NCBI GenBank assembly: GCA_032718475.1
Contig: JAUCBJ010007287.1
Location: forward strand, 43,910 to 107,909
From: Nemertoderma westbladi
Taxonomy: Eukaryota > Xenacoelomorpha > Nemertodermatida > Nemertodermatidae
DNA: 64,000 nucleotides
Direction of reading: 5' to 3'
Both the position numbers and the translations under genes were made by a program. Below, piece by piece: positions 19,823-28,660 of the stretch. The notes under the pieces were generated by a model. The model searched no databases, was not told where the DNA came from, and worked only from the letters and a program-made list of their open reading frames with translations. Numbering within the stretch: the first letter of the stretch is position 1; each line of letters starts with the position of its first letter.

Positions 19823-20260
19823 TTACGCTGGTTGCAACGTGGGTTTCTGCAAGGGTGTTTCTCGTGGAGGATTGTTGATGTATGGGTTCGTCGCGCTCTC
19901 CTCCCGTTTGTAATCAGCCGCCAGTCCAATACAGAATATTTCCCGTTCTGTCGACTCCGTATCGCTACATGAATCGCTGTCGTCGGGATACGGTGGTTGG
20001 CGGGTTCGTTGTGGTCTGGGATCTACGACTCTCCGTTGTTCAGCAGGCTTGCAAGCCTTCCATGAAGTCGTAGGTCTCGTTGAACTCGGTTCGATCCTGT
20101 GGGTACTACCCACATCCGTCGTCCTTCGTTGTTTGGTAGGCTCGCAAGCCTTCCACGAAGTGGTAGGTCTCGATAAACATTGGGTGAGGGGTCTAGTAAA
20201 AACATCAGAGTTAAGCTCTACTGTAGGTTTATAAAGGACTGGGTTCACGCAGCACGTCAC
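19823..20260 (-). CDS. BEL-2 Gag linker with duplicated segment
   Basis: A 145-residue frame between the coiled coil and DUF1759, rich in Pro, Thr, Ser and Arg. The block TTSWKACxPxxQRR occurs twice (around 20050 and 20145), a 93-bp internal duplication. Its WKAC core is the 20-bp palindrome read one base off from the GRLASLP frame used elsewhere. Another overlapping minus-strand frame at 20023-20205 reads the same copies as GRLASLP. I cannot tell which frame is native. No known domain. Confidence 0.5.
   Translation of the reverse strand: MTCCVNPVLYKPTVELNSDVFTRPLTQCLSRPTTSWKACEPTKQRRTTDVGSTHRIEPSSTRPTTSWKACKPAEQRRVVDPRPQRTRQPPYPDDSDSCSDTESTEREIFCIGLAADYKREESATNPYINNPPRETPLQKPTLQPA
20042..20154. 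repeat. 20-bp palindrome, copies 6 and 7
   Basis: AGCAGGCTTGCAAGCCTTCC at 20042-20061 (inner 14 bases perfectly palindromic) and GGTAGGCTCGCAAGCCTTCC at 20135-20154. They sit in a 93-bp duplicated block sharing gaagt(c/g)gtaggtctcg after the motif. Confidence 0.9.
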
Positions 20261-20760
20261 AGGTTAAACTTGTAATGGTTTACTCACCTGTTTTACCGTC
20301 AAAAACGCAGGTTTGTATCTCTCTACAAGTAAACTACGGCTTACAGTAGGTGGACTACTTATCTTACCTGCGAGAATCGGCGATGAAGTCGCTTGTGGCT
20401 GCGGAATTGATTCCGACATAACAAACCTATTACCTTGCATGGGTGATATTTCCTTCGGTTTTGCACCATAACCGGTTTTACTGGAGTCGTGGGTTTGAGC
20501 ATAGGAATAACTTGGGGAAAATGTTGACAGTAATCCTCGACAAACTCCTCTCCTCGATCTATCGCTCCCACACTTCCTTCCTCGATTCGCTTTTAAATTC
20601 CGTGATATCGAGTCTCCATGTGATCCAGGGCGGACAAGTCATGTCCAGCTCGAGACCTTATAGATCTATCTCTTGCGTCGAGTTCGAGGTCCTCTTGAGC
20701 ATTCGCTGCCTCGTGCAATCTGCAATTTAGTTCAAACTGGAACTGCATCTCTCTCTCGCG

Positions 20761-21270
20761 TCAGTCTGCCTCCTGTTGTTGTGCCGCTAATTCTGCTTCC
20801 TGAATGGCTAAATGTGATTTTATTTGCCGTGCCTCCAACTGAGCACGAGTGTCAGATGCCGCTTTCTTCCGCGCTAACTCATCAGCTGCTGCCTGTCGTG
20901 CTGCTGCCGCTGCGGCCGCTTCCTGCGCCAAGTCCTCCTCGGCTTGAGCCTGAAGTTTCGCAATTCTCGCTTCGTCTTCTCTGCGTTGTTTCTCTCCCTC
21001 GATAGCAATCTGTGCCATCTGCCATTGCGCTTCTTCCTCGGCGACTTGTTGTCGGCGTGCAACCTCCTGTTGTTGTCGAGTAATTACAGACGCTGTCCTA
21101 CTGATGTTGCCAACGTCGCTCTGCACACTAACGAACGATCTATCCAGTTGTGGAATTTGGTAGGCTCGCGAGCCTTCCGTAGTTAGAACTTCCGTCGTCC
21201 CTCGCGGTTCGACTTCCGGTTCTTCAATCGGTACGCCGTTTCTACGAAGAAAATTGGTGAGCGTCTCCAA
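20761..21270 (-). CDS. BEL-2 Gag coiled-coil region
   Basis: After a 60-residue N-terminal part (FLRRNGVPIEEPEVEPR, SRAYQIPQL), residues about 70-169 are Ala/Glu/Gln/Arg-rich (ARRQQVAEEEAQWQMAQ, LAQEAAAAAAARQAAADE) and should form a long coiled coil. This parallels the AEAERKAA tract of BEL-1 and suggests a conserved design in these Gags. A stop at 21280 separates it from the segment next to the LTR-element insertion. The frame ends at 20761 and the following Gag linker is in poorer condition. Confidence 0.65.
   Translation of the reverse strand: METLTNFLRRNGVPIEEPEVEPRGTTEVLTTEGSRAYQIPQLDRSFVSVQSDVGNISRTASVITRQQQEVARRQQVAEEEAQWQMAQIAIEGEKQRREDEARIAKLQAQAEEDLAQEAAAAAAARQAAADELARKKAASDTRAQLEARQIKSHLAIQEAELAAQQQEAD
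21159..21178. repeat. 20-bp palindrome, copy 8 (third reading frame)
   Basis: GGTAGGCTCGCGAGCCTTCC; base 12 is G, restoring the pair with base 9. The coiled-coil ORF reads it as EGSRAY, the third possible frame on the minus strand. Confidence 0.9.
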
Positions 21271-21348
21271 CCTCCCGTCCTAGCGATAGAGTTCTTCTTC
21301 CTCTTCGGGTTGCAACAACGCGTCTGAAACTGACTCACCTAGCAGTTG

Positions 21349-21860
21349 TGTGACGGGATCTGAAAATGCCGACAGGTGTGGTTTATGTATGCGTCCCCGC
21401 CGTGTGAGTGAAAAGGAGTTTGTTGTTCTTCGAATGTTATTGATAATATAAAATGTGGTATACAATAGCAGCAAGTAGATATAATAGCAGATAGCAATTG
21501 CAGAAACTGAATAAACAGGTAATATGGTGACGGCGGTGACATTCTTAAACTGTTCGTAAACATATCGTTATGTTGGCCGTGTTACTCAGCTGATGCCCTG
21601 CTGTCCCCCCATTGGCTAGTAACCTAATTCTCGCCCTGAACTTTGTGGGAGTGTTTCCCCCCCCAGCTGCTGTCACTCTCTCTCCTTGAGGTAGCTTGAC
21701 CTCTAACCTCTATTGTGTGAGGTCCTTTGGGGTTTGTCGTCCCCGTTTAATGGGGGTGGTACGAGGTTGATTGGCAATCAACCTCGTGCTTCCCAATATT
21801 GCTTAAAGGCCCTGCTTGTCCAACTTTATGGGGTGGTTAGCGGAATTGAATACGCTAACA
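21349..21860 (-). repeat. 3' LTR of the nested element
   Basis: 512 bp, starting TGTTAGCGTATTC and ending GATCCCGTCACA on the minus strand. Shares nearly all of its sequence with 24583-25144, apart from an approximately 60-bp indel and smaller gaps. It contains a hairpin acgaggttgattg/caatcaacctcgt. Confidence 0.9.
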
Positions 21861-21869
21861 CTCCTCCCC
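21861..21869 (-). promoter_or_regulatory. Polypurine tract of the nested LTR element
   Basis: GGGGAGGAG on the minus strand directly before the 3' LTR start TGTTAG, the position of a plus-strand primer. A hairpin (atgctatcttc/gaagatagcat, 21870-21898) lies just upstream. Confidence 0.8.
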
Positions 21870-22109
21870 ATGCTATCTTCCCGGTGAGAAGATAGCATCC
21901 ACCTCTAGTGCGCTACAATTCCGCTGGATCCCGATTTACTATCGGGTGTGGAGTGGAGTTATTTTCCTCGGAGCCGGCTTTCCAGGCCGCTCCCTATGGG
22001 TATGATATTCTATTACCCTCTCTTGGTGCAACTTCGACTATGTTGCACCAAGACATCTGGTGTCTCAGTGTCGGGCCGATCGTGCGATTCTCTCACACAA
22101 TTTTTGTTT

Positions 22110-23575
22110 CCCCAACACTCTCTTCACTCTAACTCTGACTCTAACCTCCCCTTTACTCTAACTCTGACTCTCCTCTACTTCTCTTTACTTCCGCTCTAAC
22201 TCTCGGACCTCCTTGTCCCTCACTTTGCCTCTTACTCCTCCCCCCCCCCCACACTTGAATTGCACTCGCACTCTCTCCGCGCGTTCTATACCACCTCTCG
22301 CCATCACTCTTGCGTTCTCCTCTCATACTCTTCTCACATTCCTCTCATACTCCTCTCATACTCCTCACTCTCCTGTGGTCCCACCAAGTGCCCCTCCTAC
22401 TCGTATCCCGGTAGTGCCCATCTGCACGATTCTTATCCCGCAGGATACGAGCTTTCACAATAAATCCTAAACTCCGCCCTGTTGTTTAATGACCACGCAC
22501 TTATCGGGTCCCACGCATGTGCGCTCATGTTAGTGTGAGCCGTCTAAGTCCCGTCCTGTCGCCCTAGTCAATTAGTCCCCAGTCCCAGTAGCTAATTGGA
22601 AAAAGGTTGTGCTTGACTACGGTACATACTGTATAATATATATACGAATTATTATATAATTGTTATAAGATTATAATTATTGTTATTATATATATTATAT
22701 TATAAGCTTGTCTACATAACGTGTTTCATTCTTACTACTCACTACTCTCTCTCCGCCTTTCTCGCCTGGCGACTTCTTCCAGTCGCTTCCCATCAAGTCT
22801 ATCCGCTTCCGACTTCTCTCACCTCTGATATGTGTAGTGTATCCACCTCCCTGTCTACTAGATGCCGGCTGTTGTATTACACCGACTCACCCTTCAGCTC
22901 CGGGTGGTCTACCAGACCTTCGACGGCCCTTCTGTAGTTTGGAGGTGATCCTGATATTCTTAATTTTTGTTTTAATTTTGTTTTATCTCTATTTGCCCCT
23001 GCTCTGTGCTATTATCCTATCTGCCCTTTCTAGCTACTACTTCTTTGGTCTCTACTCTCTTACTGCTAACTCTACTGACTCCACTAGCTCTACTATCTCC
23101 CTGGCTCTACTGACTCTCTAATTCTACTGACTCTCTAACTCTACTGACTCTCTACCTTTACTAACTCTCTAACTCCACTTACTCTCTAACTCTACTAACT
23201 CTACTAACTTTCTAACTCTCTAGTTCTACTAACTCTATTGACTCTCTACCTCTACTAACTCTACTGACTCTCTACCTCTACTAACTCTACTGACTCTCTA
23301 CCTCTACTAACTCTACTGACTCTCTACCTCTAACTAACTATCTAACTCCACTTACTCTCTACCTCTACTAACTCTACTGACTCTCTACCTCTACTAACTC
23401 TACTGACTCTCTACCTCTACTAACTCTACCGACTCTCTACCTCTAACTAACGGTACTACGTACTCTCTTACTACTCTTACTAACTCCTCTAGCTAACAGT
23501 ACTACGTACCCTCTTACTACTCTTACTAGCTCCTCTAAATATCGGTACTACGTACCCTCTTACTACTCTTACTCA
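22110..23575. repeat. Pyrimidine-rich tandem repeats inside the nested element
   Basis: 22110-22370 is built of ctctaactctgactct-like and cctctcatact units. 23040-23440 repeats a roughly 26-bp unit, ctctactaactctactgact. 23452-23575 has three 46-47-bp units starting gtactacgta. No ORF of note on either strand; on the element's sense strand this is a purine-rich spacer. Confidence 0.85.
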
Positions 23576-23880
23576 TGATGCCCTTAGCGCCCACAGGTTT
23601 TACACTTTCCATACTCTTCTGCTATGGCAATAGCATGCGTACATACCCCCCTCAATTTGTGCCCTCTCTACTACTCTACTACCTGACACCCTATGTGCCT
23701 GTCTCTACTACTCTACTACCTGGCACCCTATGTGCCCTCTCTACTACTCTACTACCTCTAACTCTGCTACCACCTCTATCTACGTGGCGCTTGCGGTGCC
23801 CACAAACACTCTGCTTACTACCTCCATCTACATGGCACTTGCGGTGCCCACAACCACTCTACTGTATGGCATACTGTACT

Positions 23881-24228
23881 CTACTGTATAGTGTACATAC
23901 AACTGTATGGCCCTATGTACACTACACCAGGCTCCATACCCCTACATTCCCACAGTTCAAACAGTTCGGTGGCGATCCCTCTTGCTCTTTCACCCGCCAA
24001 CTCTCCTTGTCCAAAGCGGACTAGATAGTTTAAATGTTTATTCAACTCACCTAGCCAATTCTCTAGCTTCACCTGGTCCAGCCTTTCTCCCTCCTTAGCT
24101 TCCTTTATCTGCCTCCTCGTCGCATTGTAGGCCCGTCGGAGCCGGTCACTAACTCCGACGTCCTCATTGCCGACATCCCCTCTTTCTCTCCGTGTCCAGC
24201 GTCGTACCGGCGGCTCCACCGTCGCCAT
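23881..24228 (-). CDS. Gag-like fragment of the nested LTR element
   Basis: The 115-residue frame contains SDRLRRAYNATRRQIKEAKE and LNKHLNYLVRFGQGELAGER, then WECRGMEPGVVYIGPY. The same landmarks appear in the plus-strand element at 61.6-61.9 kb (SDRLRRTYNATR, NKHFHYLVRFGQGELA, VVYIGPYLVDAWG), so this is a conserved protein of this LTR group. By position after the LTR it is Gag-like, but I do not recognise a named domain. It is likely helical. The frame upstream is out of phase with 24318-24551. Confidence 0.6.
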   Translation of the reverse strand: MATVEPPVRRWTRRERGDVGNEDVGVSDRLRRAYNATRRQIKEAKEGERLDQVKLENWLGELNKHLNYLVRFGQGELAGERARGIATELFELWECRGMEPGVVYIGPYSCMYTIQ

Positions 24229-24317
24229 TCCGGAGGGCTGTCCATCGCCCTCGGCCTGTGGCTGGCCGGCGACATCGGTACGTCAATCGCTGTCGCGCGT
24301 CTCTCCCTTCTCTCAAC

Positions 24318-24551
24318 TCATCTCTCCCTTCTTTCGACTCGTCTCTCTCTTCTCTCGACTTGTCTCTCCCTTCTCGTTGTAGATGGCCCCCCTCCGCTTG
24401 GATTGCCGGATCGTTCGTCGTCTACGAATCTGGCCTCGTGGGTCAATACCGTCTCGCCGTGGCCTCGTGGATCATTAGGTTGTTGTCCGGGGTCCGCGGC
24501 GGTGTCGTCTCTCCTTCTTGGCTCATCCTTACACTGGTGGCTGGCAGTCAC
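24318..24551 (-). CDS. N-terminal Gag-like fragment of the nested LTR element
   Basis: A 77-residue frame starting shortly after the 5' LTR, ending in an Arg/Glu-rich tandem (ERRERRVERRER) produced by a repeat of ctctcccttctctc-type sequence. Position right after the LTR, like the ORF at 61268 in the related element, suggests it begins Gag. No domain recognised. Confidence 0.4.
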   Translation of the reverse strand: MTASHQCKDEPRRRDDTAADPGQQPNDPRGHGETVLTHEARFVDDERSGNPSGGGPSTTRRERQVERRERRVERRER

Positions 24552-24582
24552 AGTTTCCTAGGCAGTTCTTAGAGTTAAAGAC

Positions 24583-25144
24583 TGTGACTGGATCCGAAAA
24601 TCCCAACCGGTGTGGTTTATGTACGCGTCCCCGCCGTGTGAGTGAAAAGGAGTTTGTTGTTCTTCGAATGTTATTGATAATATAAAATGTGGTATACAAT
24701 AGCAGCAAGTAGATATAATAGCAGATAGCAATTGCAGAAACTGAATAAACCGGTAATATGGTGACGGCGGTGACGGTCTTAAACTGTCACCGTACTGCCA
24801 TGACAGTACTGAGATAACTGAGTGACTGAACAATATGAGAAACACCAAACGGTAATATACGTTATGTTGGCCGTGTTACTCAGCTGATGCCCTGTTGTCC
24901 TCCCATTGGCTAGTAACCTAATTCTCGCCCTGAACTTTGTGGGAGTGTTTCCCCCCCCCCCCCCCGCTGCTGTCACTCTCTCTCCTTGAGGTAGCTTAAC
25001 CTCTAACCCTTTGGGGTTTGTCGTCCCCGTTTATTGGGGATGGTACGAGGTTGATTGGCAATCAACCTCGTGCTTCCCAATATTGCTTAAAGGCCCTGCT
25101 TGTCCAACTTTATGGGGTGGTTAGTGGAATTGAATACACTAACA
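24583..25144 (-). repeat. 5' LTR of the nested element
   Basis: 562 bp, TGTTAGTGTATTC to GGATCCAGTCACA on the minus strand. Contains a 16-17-nt poly-C/G run at 24951-24966. The sequence right after it (GTCTTTAACTCTAAGAACTG) is where a primer-binding site should be; I could not match it to a tRNA end. Confidence 0.9.
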
Positions 25145-25697
25145 AGTTGGTCGAACTGCTCCTGTTGAGTCGATCCTATAACCAACTTAAACTGAATCAG
25201 GCTTTCCCTCGTACATACCAACTTATATATTATCTTTACCTGAGTAAAGTTGTCGCCACGCAACTCTGCAAGTTCGTGTAAACCTTTAAGTTTATCTACG
25301 GAGGCATGTACCCTACTTTCTATCCTTACCTGTAAGGTGTAGAACGCATATCTTGACATCGGGGTGGTTAACTCGCGTAAAACGCGAAAACCTTCTCCAA
25401 AGTTTCGAGTAATCTGGGCCATGTGTCTCCTATACTCCTAATAATGTTCTCCTGGTTTCCAGTCAAACTTACCATGTCCGATTCCCGCGATCTACTCTGC
25501 AGGACAGTAAAAAAATCTTCGATTCTGCCACGCGTTGCGGCTTCCGGTATTTCCGTTCGGGGAACCGGCAACGCACGCGGTGTGACATCAGTAGAATCTC
25601 GGGTTCTCCTTCTCAGTTCGTCTACTGTCGATCTGTCCGGGTCGCACGAGTCATAGTTGGTAGGTGGGTATCGAGTCGAATGTGGTGTATCACTCAT
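25145..25697 (-). CDS. BEL-2 Gag N-terminus, interrupted
   Basis: A Met at 25697 (MSDTPHSTRYPP) opens a frame that runs to a stop at 25368. A second frame, from about 25422 through the AGTTG target site, continues with VLRELTTPMSRYAFY and LHELAELRGDNFTQVKIIY. A 1-nt shift near 25370-25430 separates them. The protein is helical and charged and is cut by the nested LTR element at 25145; it resumes at 21348 with GESVSDALLQPEEEE. No named domain. It probably represents the Gag matrix-like start. Confidence 0.55.
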
Positions 25698-25760
25698 GTT
25701 TACTATATACGTCAAGTAAGGGTAATAAAATGTCAAAGTATCAGAATGTCGAAATGTCAA

Positions 25761-27476
25761 AATGTCGAAATGTCAAACTTACCTTGGTATATATATATAC
25801 TATATATATACCCTAACCGGTACAAATAAATCAAAGTATATAATAAAATATGTAATATTCTAGCCTACCGGCTAAATTTGTACAAATAAGTGAGATAACG
25901 GTATACGTTACCAAAATGTAGATCAACAAGTACAAATAATAATAGGCAAAACAGCAATGTCTAACGGGAAAATAAGTACCAACAACACTACTAATTAGAC
26001 AGTGGAACCCACAAATTTTGAGTACTACTGTGCTCTTAAGTTTGAACAACACGAGTCGTAAAACTTACGCTCCTTTGATCTTCCAGTCGTGCAAATTCCC
26101 AAATACAAACCGGATGTGGGTCATTCCGTTTTCGGCATTGCGGACGAATTTTGTGTCTCCCAAACCTTGCGAAAAGCGGTCTAATCCCTCGAAGCGGTCC
26201 AGAAATGAGTCCTGAAAAGTCGAATGTGAGAGTTTTACTTCTACTCTACGAAAAATCTTCCTAGGTACCGATACAACTTGGTCTTTAAACACCCTATGTA
26301 CCTTTTCAAGTACCAAAAACTAACACCGCACACACACGGCGTAAAACAAATAATTACAAACTAACTAACTATTTATAGCTAGGAAAATACGAATAAAATT
26401 ACCCTAAAGGCCTACTGGCAGGGGATGTTCTACAAATTACTAACTTTACTAATTTTAAATTGTAAAATATCTTCCTACCTTTACAATAGCTAATAATATA
26501 TATTTATATATATATCCCTACTGAAAAGTCCAGTAGTATACCGCCTACCGGATCCTAATAATGATGTACCTTACTGTAAGATCTAGTAGTGTATATGGGC
26601 TCGTACAGTATCTGACAATAAATCCCAGTCCAGGGTGTCTAAATAAACAGATACTAATACGCGAACAACTACTGGCGAGGAACGGAGCCTGGTGTCTATT
26701 CTAATACGTGGGTGAGTCAAATGCCCGGGCGAACTAGACAAAACAGGATACCCGGCCTCTAACCGGTGAGGCAGATGTGCAGTCTACGGTGACAGACCAA
26801 ACTCACGGGAAAACAATCCCCGCGCAGCGAATCCTAACTATTGCTAACAGACCTAAATACCGTAAACTTGCCGCAGTGTGATTTATATGGTTTATATACG
26901 AGCTAGTGGATTAGCAGACTAGCGTAACAATACGGTAGCAGTCAAAAGGGGGTAGTACCTAAAGTAACAATACTGCTGACAGGGGCAAAGCAGTCAAAAG
27001 GGTGCATGCCATCTAAAATACTTGCCGTAAACTAAATACTAAATATCTCCTAAAATTACAAATACGATAGAATGCAGAACTGCAGATACTGCAGAATAAA
27101 TCCTATTTAAAGTAACCTAAAGTAAACTAATAGCTGGCAGGTCTCGAAGGGGAGTATATATGTTTTAGGACGTGTGTGTGTGTGTGTGTTAAAAATAAAA
27201 CAATTTTGGTGTATCGCCATCGTACTAGGTTTCGGTGATTTCTGACCAAAAACAATACCGGGCGCTAGCTACTAAAATAAGCTAGTCGCGCTCTGTAGGG
27301 CTTAATACTTACAAAATGACGTCAAAGCTCTCTCCTTCCTATCCACAACTCAACCGGGCAATTACGGTGTTAGTAACTATACCCATGATTGGCACAAATA
27401 CCACATTCTGGTTGTAAGATAAGAAATAGGTGTTAATTGCTACCATACGTTAGCTGATCTGGTATACAATTTGATT
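25761..27476. other. Presumed BEL-2 leader/LTR zone, not delimited
   Basis: AT-rich, with no clear gene. A BEL-2 5' LTR is expected here. The minus ORF 26065-26316 (83 aa, with RKIFRRVEVKL) might be a short leader-encoded peptide, with faint resemblance to the start of BEL-1 Gag, but this is weak. A (GT) microsatellite lies at 27171-27189 and an AT dinucleotide stretch at 25788-25811. Confidence 0.4.
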
Positions 27477-27479
27477 CTA

Positions 27480-28080
27480 GAATTTTGTTGCTGCGGTGGT
27501 TAGCAGCAAATACCTATCAGTACGTGGCAAGGCACGGTAGGAGATTAGTAACCTCCCTAGGCCAAGCATGTGCCGGTAGCAGAAAGCTGCTCCTTGCCTG
27601 ATCAAATATTTCGGGCTCAGACAGGGGCGGGCAAATGTATAAACTACAAAGTGAACCGGTACAGAACTGTCAGTACTGCAAATCACCAAATTATGGAACT
27701 TGTGCTGTCTGCACAAAGTGTACTTGCGCGTACTATAGTTCACACCTGTTGGAGATACAGGTTAATCCGGGGATTTTGCTTGTTTGCTCCTGTCGAAATC
27801 TAAAATATTCGATCCTAAATTTTACGGCGTCCCAGGACGGCGTCACGCTTACCCTGATATATAGGTCTTACTGCGGGCAAGGGCGTCAAACAAAGTCTTA
27901 CCTTCCTCTGAAGTGGGCGCTGTATGGCAAGGGAGCATGCTTCAAACGGGCTCGCGGGCAAATCTAATGTGGGCGCTTAGCCTGTTGTGGACAGCTTTCC
28001 CTGCGTTGCTGACGGCCTGATGGTTTAGGCAGCCATCTCCCAAATGTTTGGCTGTCCCAAAGGTGGACGATTAGAAATAT
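27480..28080. other. GC-richer block with a Cys-rich plus-strand ORF
   Basis: The plus ORF at 27635-27967 (110 aa) holds CQYCKSPNYGTCAVCTKCTC, a cysteine spacing that could bind zinc. I cannot assign it, and overlapping frames on both strands are equally open. It may be an exon, a transposon remnant, or chance. Confidence 0.25.
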
Positions 28081-28410
28081 ACATGTTCAAAAGTTTACAG
28101 TATATTTACGTAATTTACAAAGATTTATCAACCTGGACACTAATAATAAGTCAAGTTATAAGTCACGAGTAATAGAAATAACAAATTATAAGTGAGTGAT
28201 AACCAAAGGCAAACCAGCCCTTATATAGCAAATCTGGGACATAGAATCCGCTAGAACCTTCCAGAGCATTCCATAGCCTCACATTGGAGCAATAAGATGT
28301 TCCATGCCCTATGATTGGCCCAACTCATCGTTCCATACGTTGTAAGCACCTCATTGGATTATAAAATTAGATCAAATAAAAATAATTTGCCCAAAAATGC
28401 AAATTTTCTG

Positions 28411-28476
28411 ACTGGGATTCGAACTCGTAACCTATCTGTAATGTAACCAACGTCTTAACTATCTGACCACTGCGCC
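28411..28476 (-). repeat. tRNA-like sequence, probable SINE head
   Basis: Minus strand GTGGTCAGATAGTTAAGACG resembles a box A, and AGTTCGAATCCC is a box B. The T-stem does not pair well, so this is a degraded tRNA-derived sequence. Confidence 0.5.
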
Positions 28477-28660
28477 ATTAGAATTACCTACGGGTTTATG
28501 TGTACCAATATGAATAGGCATATTACATTACTATAAATTAATCAAAATGCATCGAATTTTAGAAAGTTTTTACGTTAAACTACAAATGCTACTTTATAGT
28601 GAAATAATCCATCAGCGATATCTCCTTTGCAGAAGTGAAGGCTGCTGCAAAGAGCATTAA

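Larger units (their letters stand above)
21349..25144 (-). mobile_element. Non-autonomous LTR retrotransposon nested in BEL-2 gag
   Basis: Two direct LTRs (21349-21860 and 24583-25144) enclose 2.72 kb and are flanked by the 5-bp duplication AGTTG at 21344-21348 and 25145-25149. LTR ends are TGTTAG...GTCACA on the minus strand. A polypurine tract abuts the 3' LTR. The interior has a Gag-like ORF and long pyrimidine-rich repeats but no protease, reverse transcriptase or integrase, so movement would need another element. Its LTRs are related to the solo LTR at 31173 and the LTR at 60574. Confidence 0.9.
11093..25760 (-). mobile_element. BEL-2: BEL/Pao LTR retrotransposon broken by three nested insertions
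   Basis: From right to left on the minus strand I see Gag start (25697), coiled coil, DUF1759, zinc knuckles, protease, reverse transcriptase, RNase H, integrase and DUF5641, that is a complete BEL/Pao order. Three later elements interrupt it: an LTR element at 21349-25144 (duplication AGTTG), a hAT-like foldback at 16816-18227 (duplication CTGAGCAG), and a LINE fragment at 15473-15732 (duplication TAGGTTGTCC). Removing them restores sequence continuity at each site. Stops and frameshifts add to the damage. Flanking LTRs are not delimited: I found no matching pair between the regions left of 11.5 kb and right of 25.7 kb. Its Gag-Pol carries all eight copies of the 20-bp palindrome. Confidence 0.85.

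Noticed and set aside
22110-23160. Leu/Ser/Thr-rich plus-strand ORFs with transmembrane-like composition
   Set aside because: They result from pyrimidine-rich tandem repeats inside an LTR element whose sense strand is minus.
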